DNA of 64,000 nucleotides from Magnetovibrio sp. PR-2 (lineage in GTDB: Bacteria > Pseudomonadota > Alphaproteobacteria > Rhodospirillales > Magnetovibrionaceae), in the NCBI RefSeq assembly GCF_036689815.1, contig NZ_JBAHUR010000002.1, forward strand, positions 310,001-374,000. Direction: 5' to 3'. The translations under genes and the position numbers were made by a program. Positions 35,995 to 44,663 of this stretch are shown one piece after another. Below the pieces are notes generated by a model. The model was given only the letters and a program-made list of their open reading frames with translations. It did no database searches and was not told the origin of the DNA. The number at the start of each line of letters is the position of its first letter. The stretch's first letter is position 1.

Positions 35995-36624
35995 TCACCA
36001 GTCCCACTGGCTAAGGGTTTCGGCTTGCGCATCGGTCAAGCCAAGGTCGCGCCCTTCCGTTAGGGCGTAACTCAATGGTGTCTTGAAACTCAGACGATAC
36101 CCGGCCCACATAACGCCCAACAGGGATGCTTTGGGCGCATAAACCAACAACGGCGCATCGCTAGATGCGAGAACGAGCTCACGAAACAGCATAACTTCAT
36201 CTTGCGAAGGCATATTTCCTTCCAATGGAAGGCTATAGTACGTCATGCCAACAGCTTCCGTTTCTGCACGATGAAGCTTCGCGGACTTAGGTGCGGTTCC
36301 CAGGTCAATGACAGCTTTATAGCCATATGCTTTCAGCTCACCAATCTTATTGACCGGCCGACCATTGGTCGTTAACAGGTAAGGAAGTGCCCGACCAGGG
36401 TTTGGTAATGCGATCCCATAGCCCATTTCACCGGGGAGTTTCGCAGACTGAAGGCTGGGGTTTTGCTCCAGAGACTTGCCAGATAAATCAATTTCGGGGG
36501 GAAGAGAAAGTTCCCGCCCAACATCACCATCGCCCCACCACCCGCAAGCCTTAACGGCGTTCGGGGCTATAGCCGATAGGGTCAATGTGACCCCAAGCGA
36601 AAAGGAAAGCCAATGTCTGGCCAT
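35995..36624 (-). CDS. secreted phosphatase-like protein lacking the catalytic Cys
   Basis: A 209-residue protein with a signal peptide (about 1-26, cleavage before CGWW). The mature part follows the fused DSP/PTPase-like pattern: IGELKAYGYKAVIDLG, then SLPLEGNMPSQDEV, then a segment LLVYAPKASLLGVMWAGYR where active members have HCxxGxxR. Here His is Tyr, Cys is Ala and Arg is Leu, so phosphatase chemistry is not expected. It sits between torD-like and moaB genes, implying a role with the exported reductase, perhaps binding. Confidence 0.65.
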   Translation of the reverse strand: MARHWLSFSLGVTLTLSAIAPNAVKACGWWGDGDVGRELSLPPEIDLSGKSLEQNPSLQSAKLPGEMGYGIALPNPGRALPYLLTTNGRPVNKIGELKAYGYKAVIDLGTAPKSAKLHRAETEAVGMTYYSLPLEGNMPSQDEVMLFRELVLASSDAPLLVYAPKASLLGVMWAGYRLSFKTPLSYALTEGRDLGLTDAQAETLSQWDW

Positions 36625-36663
36625 ATGCCATCTTCCCAATATAAAGATGAAGGGATCAGACGA

Positions 36664-37347
36664 TTATGCAGAAAGTTTATCGCACCCGCTACAGTCACCG
36701 AGGAATTCCTTAAAGGTTTCCCCTTCGAAAGAAATGAAATTATTAGTCACATCTGCGAACTCCTTATAGAAAGGGTGCTTTGCAAAATCAGCAAGCTTTT
36801 CGCAAAAATTCGGAACCCAGCGGACAATATGTTCATTATAAAACCGTTCTTGAATCTTTAGAATATTGAAGGCCGTTTCATCGTCACTATTGCTCCAGGC
36901 TTCTTCTTCTGCCTTGAGAAGCTGTTCCATAAACTCAAATTCTGCCGAAATATGATCCGGCATACCAATGAACCCGTCGTTGATCGCAACGCCGGCACCT
37001 TCCATAAATTTTTTAACCTCTACGGTTTCTTCACTCCACAGCTCGTTTTCTTCACCAAACCTTGAATCGACATGCATGGATTGGTGAGGAGAAACACGAG
37101 GACCCGGCCCAATAAACAAGCGGGTGTATTCAAGGGCCAAGTCCTCGCCAAGTTGTTCATGGGAGGAGGTATCAATGTCATCCCATAGGGAGCATCCCAT
37201 GTTTTGTAGGGTTTCTGTGACATGGGGGTCTTGGAGATTATTAAGAAAACTGGAGGAAGGCTCCGATCTGAAAACCTCCGCCAAAAGCCCATAGACATTT
37301 GCCCGGGCCTTAGACCATTCGGCATTGTTTTTCAGATCATTGCTCAT
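36664..37347 (-). CDS. TorD/DmsD-family molybdoenzyme chaperone
   Basis: A 227-residue all-helical cytoplasmic chaperone that binds the TAT signal of a molybdoenzyme and proofreads cofactor insertion. The motif EYTRLFIGPGPRVSPHQSMH near residues 73-92 is the family hallmark. The C terminus CSGCDKLSA contains two cysteines. It follows the catalytic subunit gene by 27 bp and most likely serves it. Confidence 0.88.
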   Translation of the reverse strand: MSNDLKNNAEWSKARANVYGLLAEVFRSEPSSSFLNNLQDPHVTETLQNMGCSLWDDIDTSSHEQLGEDLALEYTRLFIGPGPRVSPHQSMHVDSRFGEENELWSEETVEVKKFMEGAGVAINDGFIGMPDHISAEFEFMEQLLKAEEEAWSNSDDETAFNILKIQERFYNEHIVRWVPNFCEKLADFAKHPFYKEFADVTNNFISFEGETFKEFLGDCSGCDKLSA

Positions 37348-37374
37348 TGTACTTCCTCCAGTTTTATTTCTTGC

Positions 37375-39900
37375 TTAGGCTTTTTGTACCTGAACGACCG
37401 TATCGAACCAGCGTTGCGTGCCGCTGATCGGATCCGAGCTGTTCGGGATCACCACGTTGGGGTGCACACCGTGCTTGTTCCACCAGATGTTTTTCGAATC
37501 AGCATCTGGAGAACCACCACCATCAATCGGTGTGCCTTTCCCGTTGGCGAACACACCGGAGAACTTCCGACCGAAGTGGTGTGAAATGGCAATGACGCCA
37601 GGCACAATACCTTCGGTAACGTAAGCGGTTGTGGTGATTTCACCGACATGGCTTTTTACCTTGATCGTATCCCCATCCTTAATGCCGCGTTCTGCAGCCG
37701 TCTTGGAGTTGATCCATCCCGGATTATCATGCTTGATCTCAGCAAGCCACTTACAGTGCGCCGTACGCGAGTGCGAATGCACAGCAACCTTGTATGTGGT
37801 CAATACCAAGTCATCCTTCGACATCTTCTCGTGCTCAGGAATTGCAGTATATGTCGGGAAGGCAGGCAAACCTTTCGCCTTGAAGTTATCAGAATAGAAA
37901 TCCATCAGACCCGACTTCGTGAACTTCGTATTCGGCGCATAAGCCTGATACGGCGTTCCATCGATGTCTTGAGCCACGTAGCCCTTCTTGGCATCCTTGG
38001 TCTTGAGGTACCCGACCTTCTTGGCCTCGGCTTCATTTTTGGCACCAGTTTTCTTCCAGTTCCAATACACGCCGGTTTCATCATCAAGGATCACGCCGTC
38101 ACCGGACACATCGACTTTCTTTTCATAAAAGCCGTAGTTGCCCTTATCGTTCGGGTCGTGCCAGACACCTTTGGCTTTCATGTATTCAAAGCCACCGGCT
38201 TCTTTAACACCCGGCGTCATTTCACAAGACTGACGTACGAAGTCTTCCTTGCTAGAATATGCCAGCTCAAAGCCGATCCGTTTTGCCAGTTCGGGGAAGA
38301 CATCACCCTGACAGCGCGCTTCACCCAAGGGCTTCACGAGCGGTTGACGGATGTAGTATTCAGCGACCTGGTTGGCGGAGACCATGTCTTCCCAGTCCCA
38401 GCGTTCCAGGTATGTCACGTCAGGCAGGATGATATCCGCATACTGCGATGATTCATCATAGGTGATGGTCGTACACACTTGGAACGGAATGATGCTCTCA
38501 TCCGCCATAATGGAAGACCAATCATTATTGTCACCATTAATGAATGCTGGGTTGTAACAGCTCCACCAATAGACCTTAGGGCGGCCTTGGCTGCCGTCCT
38601 TAATCACCGGACCCACTTGGTGGGACACATGGTGCGTCGGGAATACAGCTTCACCTTTAAAGCCATCTCTAACGTCCAGCGTTTTGTGTACTGCAGCTTT
38701 TTTGGAGCTTGGAGATTTCCAACCGGCACCAACACCCATCACGCGTCCACCCGGACGGTCAAGAGTATTTGTAATTGCAGACAGAAGCATTGCTGCACGT
38801 TCGGTATCTGCCCCGTAGTAGTGCATAACTGCACCACGGTACGTCACCAAGCAAGCCGCTTTGGCTTTGGCAAAGCCACGCGCAATGTCTTTGATCTGTG
38901 ATGCGGGAACGCCACTGACACCTTCTGCCCATTCCGGCGTAAACTTAGCCATCTCTTTTGTAACAGCCGCGATTTTCTGATCAGTGGTGGCTTTGTAATC
39001 CGGCGTAACGCGCATGAATTTGAAATGATCCTTTTTGTAAAGGCCTTCATTCATGATGACATTCATCATAGCCAGAATAACTGCGCCATCCGTACCCGGT
39101 TTAATGGGCACCCATGCCGTGGATTTTGCCGCCGTGTTGGTCAAACGGACGTCAAAGGTATAGCACGGGACCTTGCGATCTACGATCGCACGGATCAGGC
39201 GTTGGGCAGTTGGAATGTGGTTGGTATGGGTTTCCAGATTATTAGACCCGAAGTTCACGATATAGTCGGTTTTATCGTAATCCCAGTTGTCATACATGCC
39301 GCCCCAAAGGCTTTCCTGGCCGACCCACTTTGCTGCTTCACAAACCGAGGTATGGTTGCCAATGGTTCCAGAACCGTATGCGTTCATGAAGTCATACATG
39401 ACGCCAGCCTGTGAGGCTTTATGGCGACCATATTGATACATGAACAGTTCCGGTGTTCCAGCATCGCGCAGTTCCTTGAGCTTACCAGCGATGGTATCCA
39501 GAGCTTCGTCCCAGGAAATACGTTTCCATTTGTGCTCACCGCGTTTGCCAACACGTTTGAGCGGGTGGAGAATACGATCCGGGAAGTAAACCTGGTTCAC
39601 ACCCGCTTGCCCCTTGGCACAGAGCTTGCCCATGGTGCGGATAGAATCCGGATGGCCTTCCAACTTCTTCAGTCGCCCGTCTTCCACATAACCAATCATG
39701 GAATCACGAGTCACACACTGCCAGCATGCTGTCGGAATAGCTTTGCGTTCAACCCCTGTAACAGGATTAAAGTCACGACCACTACCAAGTTTTACAGTAC
39801 CAGCAAGAGCCTTCTTTGGTGCGCCAACACCGCCTGTTGCGGCTGCGACAGCACCCACACCGGCAAGGCTCATAAAATTACGACGGTTCAATTTTTTCAT
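37375..39900 (-). CDS. TAT-exported molybdopterin oxidoreductase, catalytic subunit
   Basis: An 841-residue DMSO-reductase-superfamily enzyme. A twin-arginine signal (LNRRNFMSL) opens it. The proximal cluster site reads C59-x2-C62-x3-D66-x27-C94, so Asp stands where the third Cys is normal. The likely Mo ligand is Cys187 in HTSVCEAAKW, as in the PsrA/PhsA/ArrA branch. The substrate (a sulfur oxyanion, polysulfide, or an arsenic or selenium oxyanion) cannot be read from sequence. I use the ATG at 39900 for its GGAAAGGGA site; an ATG at 39924 would add 8 residues. Ferredoxin, cytochrome and TorD genes surround it. Confidence 0.88.
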   Translation of the reverse strand: MKKLNRRNFMSLAGVGAVAAATGGVGAPKKALAGTVKLGSGRDFNPVTGVERKAIPTACWQCVTRDSMIGYVEDGRLKKLEGHPDSIRTMGKLCAKGQAGVNQVYFPDRILHPLKRVGKRGEHKWKRISWDEALDTIAGKLKELRDAGTPELFMYQYGRHKASQAGVMYDFMNAYGSGTIGNHTSVCEAAKWVGQESLWGGMYDNWDYDKTDYIVNFGSNNLETHTNHIPTAQRLIRAIVDRKVPCYTFDVRLTNTAAKSTAWVPIKPGTDGAVILAMMNVIMNEGLYKKDHFKFMRVTPDYKATTDQKIAAVTKEMAKFTPEWAEGVSGVPASQIKDIARGFAKAKAACLVTYRGAVMHYYGADTERAAMLLSAITNTLDRPGGRVMGVGAGWKSPSSKKAAVHKTLDVRDGFKGEAVFPTHHVSHQVGPVIKDGSQGRPKVYWWSCYNPAFINGDNNDWSSIMADESIIPFQVCTTITYDESSQYADIILPDVTYLERWDWEDMVSANQVAEYYIRQPLVKPLGEARCQGDVFPELAKRIGFELAYSSKEDFVRQSCEMTPGVKEAGGFEYMKAKGVWHDPNDKGNYGFYEKKVDVSGDGVILDDETGVYWNWKKTGAKNEAEAKKVGYLKTKDAKKGYVAQDIDGTPYQAYAPNTKFTKSGLMDFYSDNFKAKGLPAFPTYTAIPEHEKMSKDDLVLTTYKVAVHSHSRTAHCKWLAEIKHDNPGWINSKTAAERGIKDGDTIKVKSHVGEITTTAYVTEGIVPGVIAISHHFGRKFSGVFANGKGTPIDGGGSPDADSKNIWWNKHGVHPNVVIPNSSDPISGTQRWFDTVVQVQKA

Positions 39901-39930
39901 CTTCTTGAATCCCTTTCCTAACATTGAGCC

Positions 39931-40779
39931 TTATGGAATCAGGTCCATATAGTGGTCCAACTTGCCCTTCTTCCTCGCGGTATAGAGTTCCTTCAGAATG
40001 TTATCCGGATCAATGTAGAAAACGTGAGGTTTGGTACCAGCTTCTGGTAGCAGGACATTTGCGTCTTTCATAAGGTCATGCTCTTTAACAAGCATAGAGA
40101 CCTCAGAGTTGGGATCATTCAGATCACCGAAGATACGTGCACGACCCTGGCATGTGTTAACACATGACGGCTCGATACCGTTGGCCACACGTTCCTTGCA
40201 AAAATCACATTTGTCCGCAGCTTGCTTGGACGGGTCCTTGCCAGCTTTGACGAACGGATCGAACGAACGAACACCATACGGGCAGGCATCGATACACTTG
40301 CCGCAACCGATGCACAATTCCTTGTCAATTAAGACCAGACCGTCGGGGCGTTTGTAGGTTGCCCCAGTACGGTAACGAACCTTTGAACCGTCAGCCGCAA
40401 TAAATTTCTTGCGATCACCGGCGGTTTGTTCGGGACATGCCTTAACGCAAGGCGGCACACCGTCTTCTTTGTTGCCCTCACAGTGGTTACACATCAACGG
40501 CAAGAAAGCTTTCTTGGTATCGGGGAATGAACCGGTGGTTTTTTCCTGGATAACGCAACGAAAACGGCCAACGGAAACATCGTGTTCTGCTTTGCAGGAT
40601 ACGGTACAAGCTCGACAGCCAATGCACTTACGCAAGTCCATGACCATGGCATAGCGCTGAACACCGGTGGCAGCTTCAGCCTCTTTCCCCGGAACCGCGA
40701 GGGCTGCGATGCCAACGGCCCCGAGACCAGCCCCCTTGAGCAGACCACGTCTACTCAGGTCTGTTTCTTGTTCACTCAT
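39931..40779 (-). CDS. four-cluster ferredoxin electron-transfer subunit (PhsB/TtrB/NrfC-like)
   Basis: A 282-residue exported iron-sulfur protein. It has its own TAT motif LSRRGLLKG, and four Cys groups for four [4Fe-4S] clusters: CIGCRACTVSC, CNHCEG..PPCVKACP, CIGCGKCIDACP and CDFCKE..PSCVNTCQ. It would pass electrons from the multiheme cytochrome to the molybdenum subunit in the periplasm. It lies 6-30 bp upstream of the catalytic gene, depending on that start. Confidence 0.92.
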   Translation of the reverse strand: MSEQETDLSRRGLLKGAGLGAVGIAALAVPGKEAEAATGVQRYAMVMDLRKCIGCRACTVSCKAEHDVSVGRFRCVIQEKTTGSFPDTKKAFLPLMCNHCEGNKEDGVPPCVKACPEQTAGDRKKFIAADGSKVRYRTGATYKRPDGLVLIDKELCIGCGKCIDACPYGVRSFDPFVKAGKDPSKQAADKCDFCKERVANGIEPSCVNTCQGRARIFGDLNDPNSEVSMLVKEHDLMKDANVLLPEAGTKPHVFYIDPDNILKELYTARKKGKLDHYMDLIP

Positions 40780-40841
40780 GTCTTATCCCTCCCTATCTAT
40801 GGATATTTCTGACATTTCTCTCAAAGCGGCAAAGCCTCTGA

Positions 40842-42338
40842 TCAACCGCCACTCAATAAATCGATGGCATCCTCAAAATTAGCGAAGGCATCATCGATGA
40901 TCTTGATGGAATATTTTTTGTTATGGACACCGTTGCCGATGCGAACCACATCAACAAGTTGCTGACCTTTAGAAATGAGGTCCTTTGCTTCAGCAACCAC
41001 CTTGGGATCGGCACCAGCATCTACTGCCATAATCAGCGCTTGCTGGGCCTCAGCAGCCACTTCAGTGACGTCCTTGATGTTGCGCTCAACATCCAGGCCC
41101 CAGTTTTCAAGCATCTTCTTATGGTTTTTCGTGTGACAGGCTACACATGCCTCACCTGAACCGGTGCGTACAGGATGCCCCTTGCCCATCTTCTTCTTAA
41201 CGTGACACGCCATGCAGTTTGTATTCACACGGTCCATCAACTGAGGTGCACCTTTTGAACCTTCGAATACCGGCGCACCCGTCAAAAGAATCTTTTGGAA
41301 CTTATGCTGATCTTGGTGGCACAACTGACAATCATTGCGCACGAAGTCGTAATGGTCGGGTTGGTTCTTGTGCTCAACCTTCACATGACAATCAAAGCAA
41401 TCGGCTGTACGTGTGGGAATATGCGTATCATGCATTTTCACTTTGTCTTGCGCCGTGCTGAGTAGCTTTTCACTTCGGTTGTGACACTTCAGACAGCCGT
41501 TAGAAACCACATTACCTGTTTCAACATGCCCATCACCCTTCACCACGTCGAAGTGACAGCTTTCACAAGGCACGCCTCTCTCCTGAAGCGTTTGGTGGGT
41601 AATCGGTGTGGCATTTGGATCGTCTTCACTAAGCTGGGCTTGAAGTGGTTTTGTCGGAATGGTGTGACAGATCGAACACTTCGACTTGCCTTCATTGAAT
41701 TCGACGCGCGGATCCGTCTTAAAGCTGATCCGCTTAATGCCTTCCGCCGGCGTACTCGCCACAACAGCCTTTTCGAGTGTGGGCTTGTCGAGCTTCAAGT
41801 GGCACAAGAAGCAAATTTCTTGTGGTACCTCAAAGTGTTTCTCGGCTGTCGTCTTAAAGTGACAGTCTTCACAAGCAACATCCTGCCCTTCTAAAGCCTT
41901 CTCAGAAAAGTGGACCTTGTGCTTAAAACGAACTTTCTTGTCGGAGAACTGAAGTTCTTTATCTTGAAAATCTTCTTTGGCGTGACACTGCGTACAGTTC
42001 TCATCCTTAACGACAGGCCGGATGGGAAGCGGAGCATTTGGATCGTACAGATACGCCGCTAGGTGACGCAAACCTTCCATTTTCGCCTTGAAGGTTCCAT
42101 GCCCTTCTGGACCAAAGTGACAATCTACGCATTCCGCTTGGGTACCGTCTTTGCTATTGGAAGCATGATGCTTTGAGTTTTTCCAGGCTGCGTCCTGCTC
42201 ATCCATGACATGGCAAGAACCACCGCAAAAAGAGGATTGAGCGGTGTACACCTCAATACCACCGTAACTCGCCCCACCCAGGATGATGACACCAACCACC
42301 ACCATCCAAACCGAACTCAACTTCCAGAAAGACTTCAC
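40842..42338 (-). CDS. NapC/NirT-anchored dodecaheme cytochrome c
   Basis: A 498-residue cytochrome with an N-terminal membrane anchor (about 7-27) and 12 heme-binding motifs: 11 CxxCH and a first one of the unusual form CGGSCH (three residues between the Cys), followed by VM as in the NapC/NrfH CxxCHxM ligand site. It probably takes electrons from quinol and wires them to the ferredoxin subunit. The C-terminal 90 residues are helical and heme-free. No ATG fits; GTG at 42338, with GGGAG 8 bp upstream, is best. It is the first gene of the operon. Confidence 0.88.
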   Translation of the reverse strand: MKSFWKLSSVWMVVVGVIILGGASYGGIEVYTAQSSFCGGSCHVMDEQDAAWKNSKHHASNSKDGTQAECVDCHFGPEGHGTFKAKMEGLRHLAAYLYDPNAPLPIRPVVKDENCTQCHAKEDFQDKELQFSDKKVRFKHKVHFSEKALEGQDVACEDCHFKTTAEKHFEVPQEICFLCHLKLDKPTLEKAVVASTPAEGIKRISFKTDPRVEFNEGKSKCSICHTIPTKPLQAQLSEDDPNATPITHQTLQERGVPCESCHFDVVKGDGHVETGNVVSNGCLKCHNRSEKLLSTAQDKVKMHDTHIPTRTADCFDCHVKVEHKNQPDHYDFVRNDCQLCHQDQHKFQKILLTGAPVFEGSKGAPQLMDRVNTNCMACHVKKKMGKGHPVRTGSGEACVACHTKNHKKMLENWGLDVERNIKDVTEVAAEAQQALIMAVDAGADPKVVAEAKDLISKGQQLVDVVRIGNGVHNKKYSIKIIDDAFANFEDAIDLLSGG

Positions 42339-42685
42339 CTTAGAGGCTCCCAATAGTTCTTTAATTCTTGCGTCCCACTCTCACGCTCCAATGGAGTGGT
42401 GGATGGGTTACGCACACGACCGGCAATGACAATTCCGCACGACATACGCCCCTGCGGATCCGCAAGGGGCGTGCCAAATGCCGATAATCATACAATCAAT
42501 TGAAAATTAAGGAGAAACTGCAGTTTACAATAATTCTACTTGTTCGGTTTTCCGTACTCATCGTAGGGTTATGTTCGGATTTCCGAGCAGAATTAGATAG
42601 GCGTAATATTAAAACGATTAGCCTTCAATAACGGTCTCACGGGCTTCGCCGCACTCGTTTCTCAGGTCTTTGTCGGCTGACAGTC
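42339..42685. promoter_or_regulatory. upstream region of the respiratory operon, with hairpin
   Basis: The 347 bp upstream of the cytochrome gene are AT-rich around 42480-42560. A strong inverted repeat lies at 42446-42472 (ACGCCCCT with AGGGGCGT, around the palindrome GCGGATCCGC). It lacks a T tract, so it may be an operator or mRNA structure rather than a terminator. I see no convincing FNR box (TTGAT-N4-ATCAA). No open frame is supported. Confidence 0.55.
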
Positions 42686-42928
42686 TCATCTTGCTAATTC
42701 AGAAATTTTCGCCTTCAAGTCAGCCACCGTCGGCACATGCCCAGACACAACCACCTGTCCATCAATGACGACAGCAGGCGTAAACATCACACCAAATGGC
42801 GCAAATTCTCTCGGGTCTGTGAGGTGCTCAATCTCAGCGTCAACACCAAGTTCGGAACAAGCTTCTCGAACGTGTTGTTCTGTCATTTGACATTTCGGGC
42901 AACCAGGGCCGGCAATCTGGATTTTCAT
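42686..42928 (-). CDS. small thioredoxin-like protein
   Basis: An 80-residue thioredoxin-fold protein of the redox-active disulfide protein 2 class, with GCPKCQ (C9, C12) at the N terminus and a cis-Pro in FTPAVVIDG. Such proteins are commonly encoded next to DUF318 permeases and ArsR regulators, as here. It lies 12 bp after the permease gene. The role in metalloid handling is inferred from context. Confidence 0.85.
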   Translation of the reverse strand: MKIQIAGPGCPKCQMTEQHVREACSELGVDAEIEHLTDPREFAPFGVMFTPAVVIDGQVVVSGHVPTVADLKAKISELAR

Positions 42929-42940
42929 GACCTGTACTCC

Positions 42941-43990
42941 TTAAAAGACAAAATTACCGAAGAACCAGCCGACAAGCGTTCCGAGGATCATGATGGTTGG
43001 CACGTAGACCAATGCTTTTTTAATCCCGAATATGCGCGCGATTGCCAGCCAGTTGGGAAGGCTGAGGCCAGGGCCGGTTAGCAGCAACGCCAAAGCTGGC
43101 CCCTTGCCCATTCCCATTGACATCAACGTGTCTACAAAAGGGGCTTCTGTCATCGTCGCGAAATAACTGACCGCACCGATAACCGTTGCCAAGAAGGACG
43201 AGAGCAAGCTATTTCCCCCGAGCCATTCTCGAATCCATTCCTCGGGCAACAAATAACCAATGATGCCGACAAGGAACACTCCCGCCAGCAACAACGGAAA
43301 GATCAGCCGCACGAACCACCAGGTTTCTTGCATCCACTGCTGAATGTCATTGCGTGGAATGACCCGCCAAGCATAAAGGCCTGTTACGGCAGTAAGGGCA
43401 CCCCAAACCAAGATTTTATTGATGTAGGGGCCCGACGTGACGAGGTAGTTCGGCAGCAAGAGTGTCAAAACCAACAGCAATAATAGGATAGCCGCATGCT
43501 TTGTTATGAGGCGGCCATCCCCTTGCGGCTGCATCTGAATGTTGGGCAACTCGCGCTCTTCATTTCGAAAAGCCAAGGTCATTACCCACCCAACCACAAA
43601 AGCCATCGCAAGAGCCGCAACAATGCGTGCAATAACCATTTCCGCACCGAGGATCGTGCCGGTATACGTCAGCGCCAACACATTCGCTGCGGGGGCAACC
43701 CACAACACAATGAAGGCCGCACCAATTCCAGCACCCGCGAAATACAGACCACTTGCAACCGGTATGACGGTGCAAGAGCAAGCCGCCACCAAAAAGCTGG
43801 CCATGCTGGCAATGGAAAAGGATTTCGTTTTACTGGCTTGTTCCCCCAAAAGTGCGAGCACTGACTCTCGACGAATAAACGTCACCATACCCCCAGCCAA
43901 GAAGAAAGCTGGCACCAAGCAAGTGAGGACATGCGTTGCGATGTAACCCTGTAAGGCTGATAATCCTGCAACAATCAGTTCGATAAACAT
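42941..43990 (-). CDS. DUF318-family permease (ArsP-like)
   Basis: A 349-residue integral membrane protein with about ten TM segments in two related halves. The motif AACSCTVIPVASGLY near residues 69-83 and the second-half TEAPFVDTL are family hallmarks. ArsP members export trivalent organoarsenicals; other members are uncharacterised. I use the ATG at 43990 (AAGGA eight bases upstream) over an ATG three codons earlier. With ArsR upstream and thioredoxin downstream it forms a metalloid-responsive operon. Confidence 0.82.
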   Translation of the reverse strand: MFIELIVAGLSALQGYIATHVLTCLVPAFFLAGGMVTFIRRESVLALLGEQASKTKSFSIASMASFLVAACSCTVIPVASGLYFAGAGIGAAFIVLWVAPAANVLALTYTGTILGAEMVIARIVAALAMAFVVGWVMTLAFRNEERELPNIQMQPQGDGRLITKHAAILLLLLVLTLLLPNYLVTSGPYINKILVWGALTAVTGLYAWRVIPRNDIQQWMQETWWFVRLIFPLLLAGVFLVGIIGYLLPEEWIREWLGGNSLLSSFLATVIGAVSYFATMTEAPFVDTLMSMGMGKGPALALLLTGPGLSLPNWLAIARIFGIKKALVYVPTIMILGTLVGWFFGNFVF

Positions 43991-44054
43991 TTTCAGCATC
44001 CTTGACTATTGGAAGCTTCCCCCCCCCCGAATGGTAGGGCGACCTGTCATTCTT

Positions 44055-44405
44055 TTACGCTGCCGATATGTGCCGCGGCCTGTTGCACATTTTCCCCAGT
44101 CGACGCTTATCTTGTGCGTACACACCCGCATTTCCGATTCCGGAAACCGTCTTGTCGATCACATTACAAACCCAATTCGGCAGGTTCGGAGACAATCCGT
44201 ACAGTATCCACAATCCCTGTCTCGTATCCTCTAACAAACCAAGCTTTCGCAGGGTTGCGAGGTGCCGGGACACTTTCGGCTGAGAGACATCTAACGCATA
44301 ACATATCTCGCAAACGCACAACTGCCCCTCTTGCGCGATCAGCGCTACGCACCTCAGCCGCGTCGGATCCGACAGCAATTTGAAAATTTGATCAGGTTCT
44401 TTCAT
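44055..44405 (-). CDS. ArsR-family transcriptional repressor
   Basis: A 116-residue winged-helix repressor. LCVCEICYALDVSQPKVSRH near residues 29-48 contains the ArsR metal-binding CVCxIC motif at the start of the recognition helix, so arsenite- or antimonite-type induction is plausible. More cysteines lie near the C terminus. It heads the permease-thioredoxin operon and probably binds the dyad just upstream at 44428-44449. Confidence 0.88.
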   Translation of the reverse strand: MKEPDQIFKLLSDPTRLRCVALIAQEGQLCVCEICYALDVSQPKVSRHLATLRKLGLLEDTRQGLWILYGLSPNLPNWVCNVIDKTVSGIGNAGVYAQDKRRLGKMCNRPRHISAA

Positions 44406-44427
44406 CTGATTAATATACTCCTACCCA

Positions 44428-44449
44428 TATATATGGTCAACCATATATA
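44428..44449. promoter_or_regulatory. ArsR operator (22-bp dyad)
   Basis: TATATATGGT and ACCATATATA form 10-bp perfect arms around a 2-bp centre, 23 bp upstream of the arsR start. Size, symmetry and AT-rich position in the promoter are what an ArsR dimer binds, so autorepression is likely. Confidence 0.72.
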
Positions 44450-44488
44450 ATAACCTTATGGCGCAGCTTGAATGACGGGTTGAGATTG

Positions 44489-44620
44489 ATGCAAGGCAGA
44501 AATAGTCATAAAGAACAGGCGGAAAATAAAGGCACGCTTTGGGTCTTTGCATACGGCTCCTTGATCTGGAACCCATGCTTTGCTTTCATCGACCGTCAAG
44601 TCGCGTTGCTATATGTTTAA
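44489..44620 (+). pseudogene. ChaC-type gamma-glutamylcyclotransferase fragment
   Basis: A 43-codon frame from the ATG at 44489 encodes LWVFAYGSLIWNPCF, the unmistakable N terminus of ChaC, which cleaves glutathione. Similarity ends at about codon 36 and a TAA follows at 44618, so four fifths of the gene is missing. It is a relic inside the island between arsR and the cation exporter gene. Confidence 0.75.
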
Positions 44621-44663
44621 AGACGCTGCATTAGTTGTTTACGAAACAGAACAGAGTTGAGAC

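Noticed and set aside
37375-42338. Periplasmic nitrate reductase (Nap) operon
   Set aside because: No NapB, NapD, NapG/H are present, the cytochrome has 12 hemes rather than 4, and a TorD chaperone with a four-cluster ferredoxin points to another branch of the superfamily.
42446-42472. Rho-independent terminator
   Set aside because: The stem is strong but no T tract follows on either strand, so I list it only as a hairpin in a control region.
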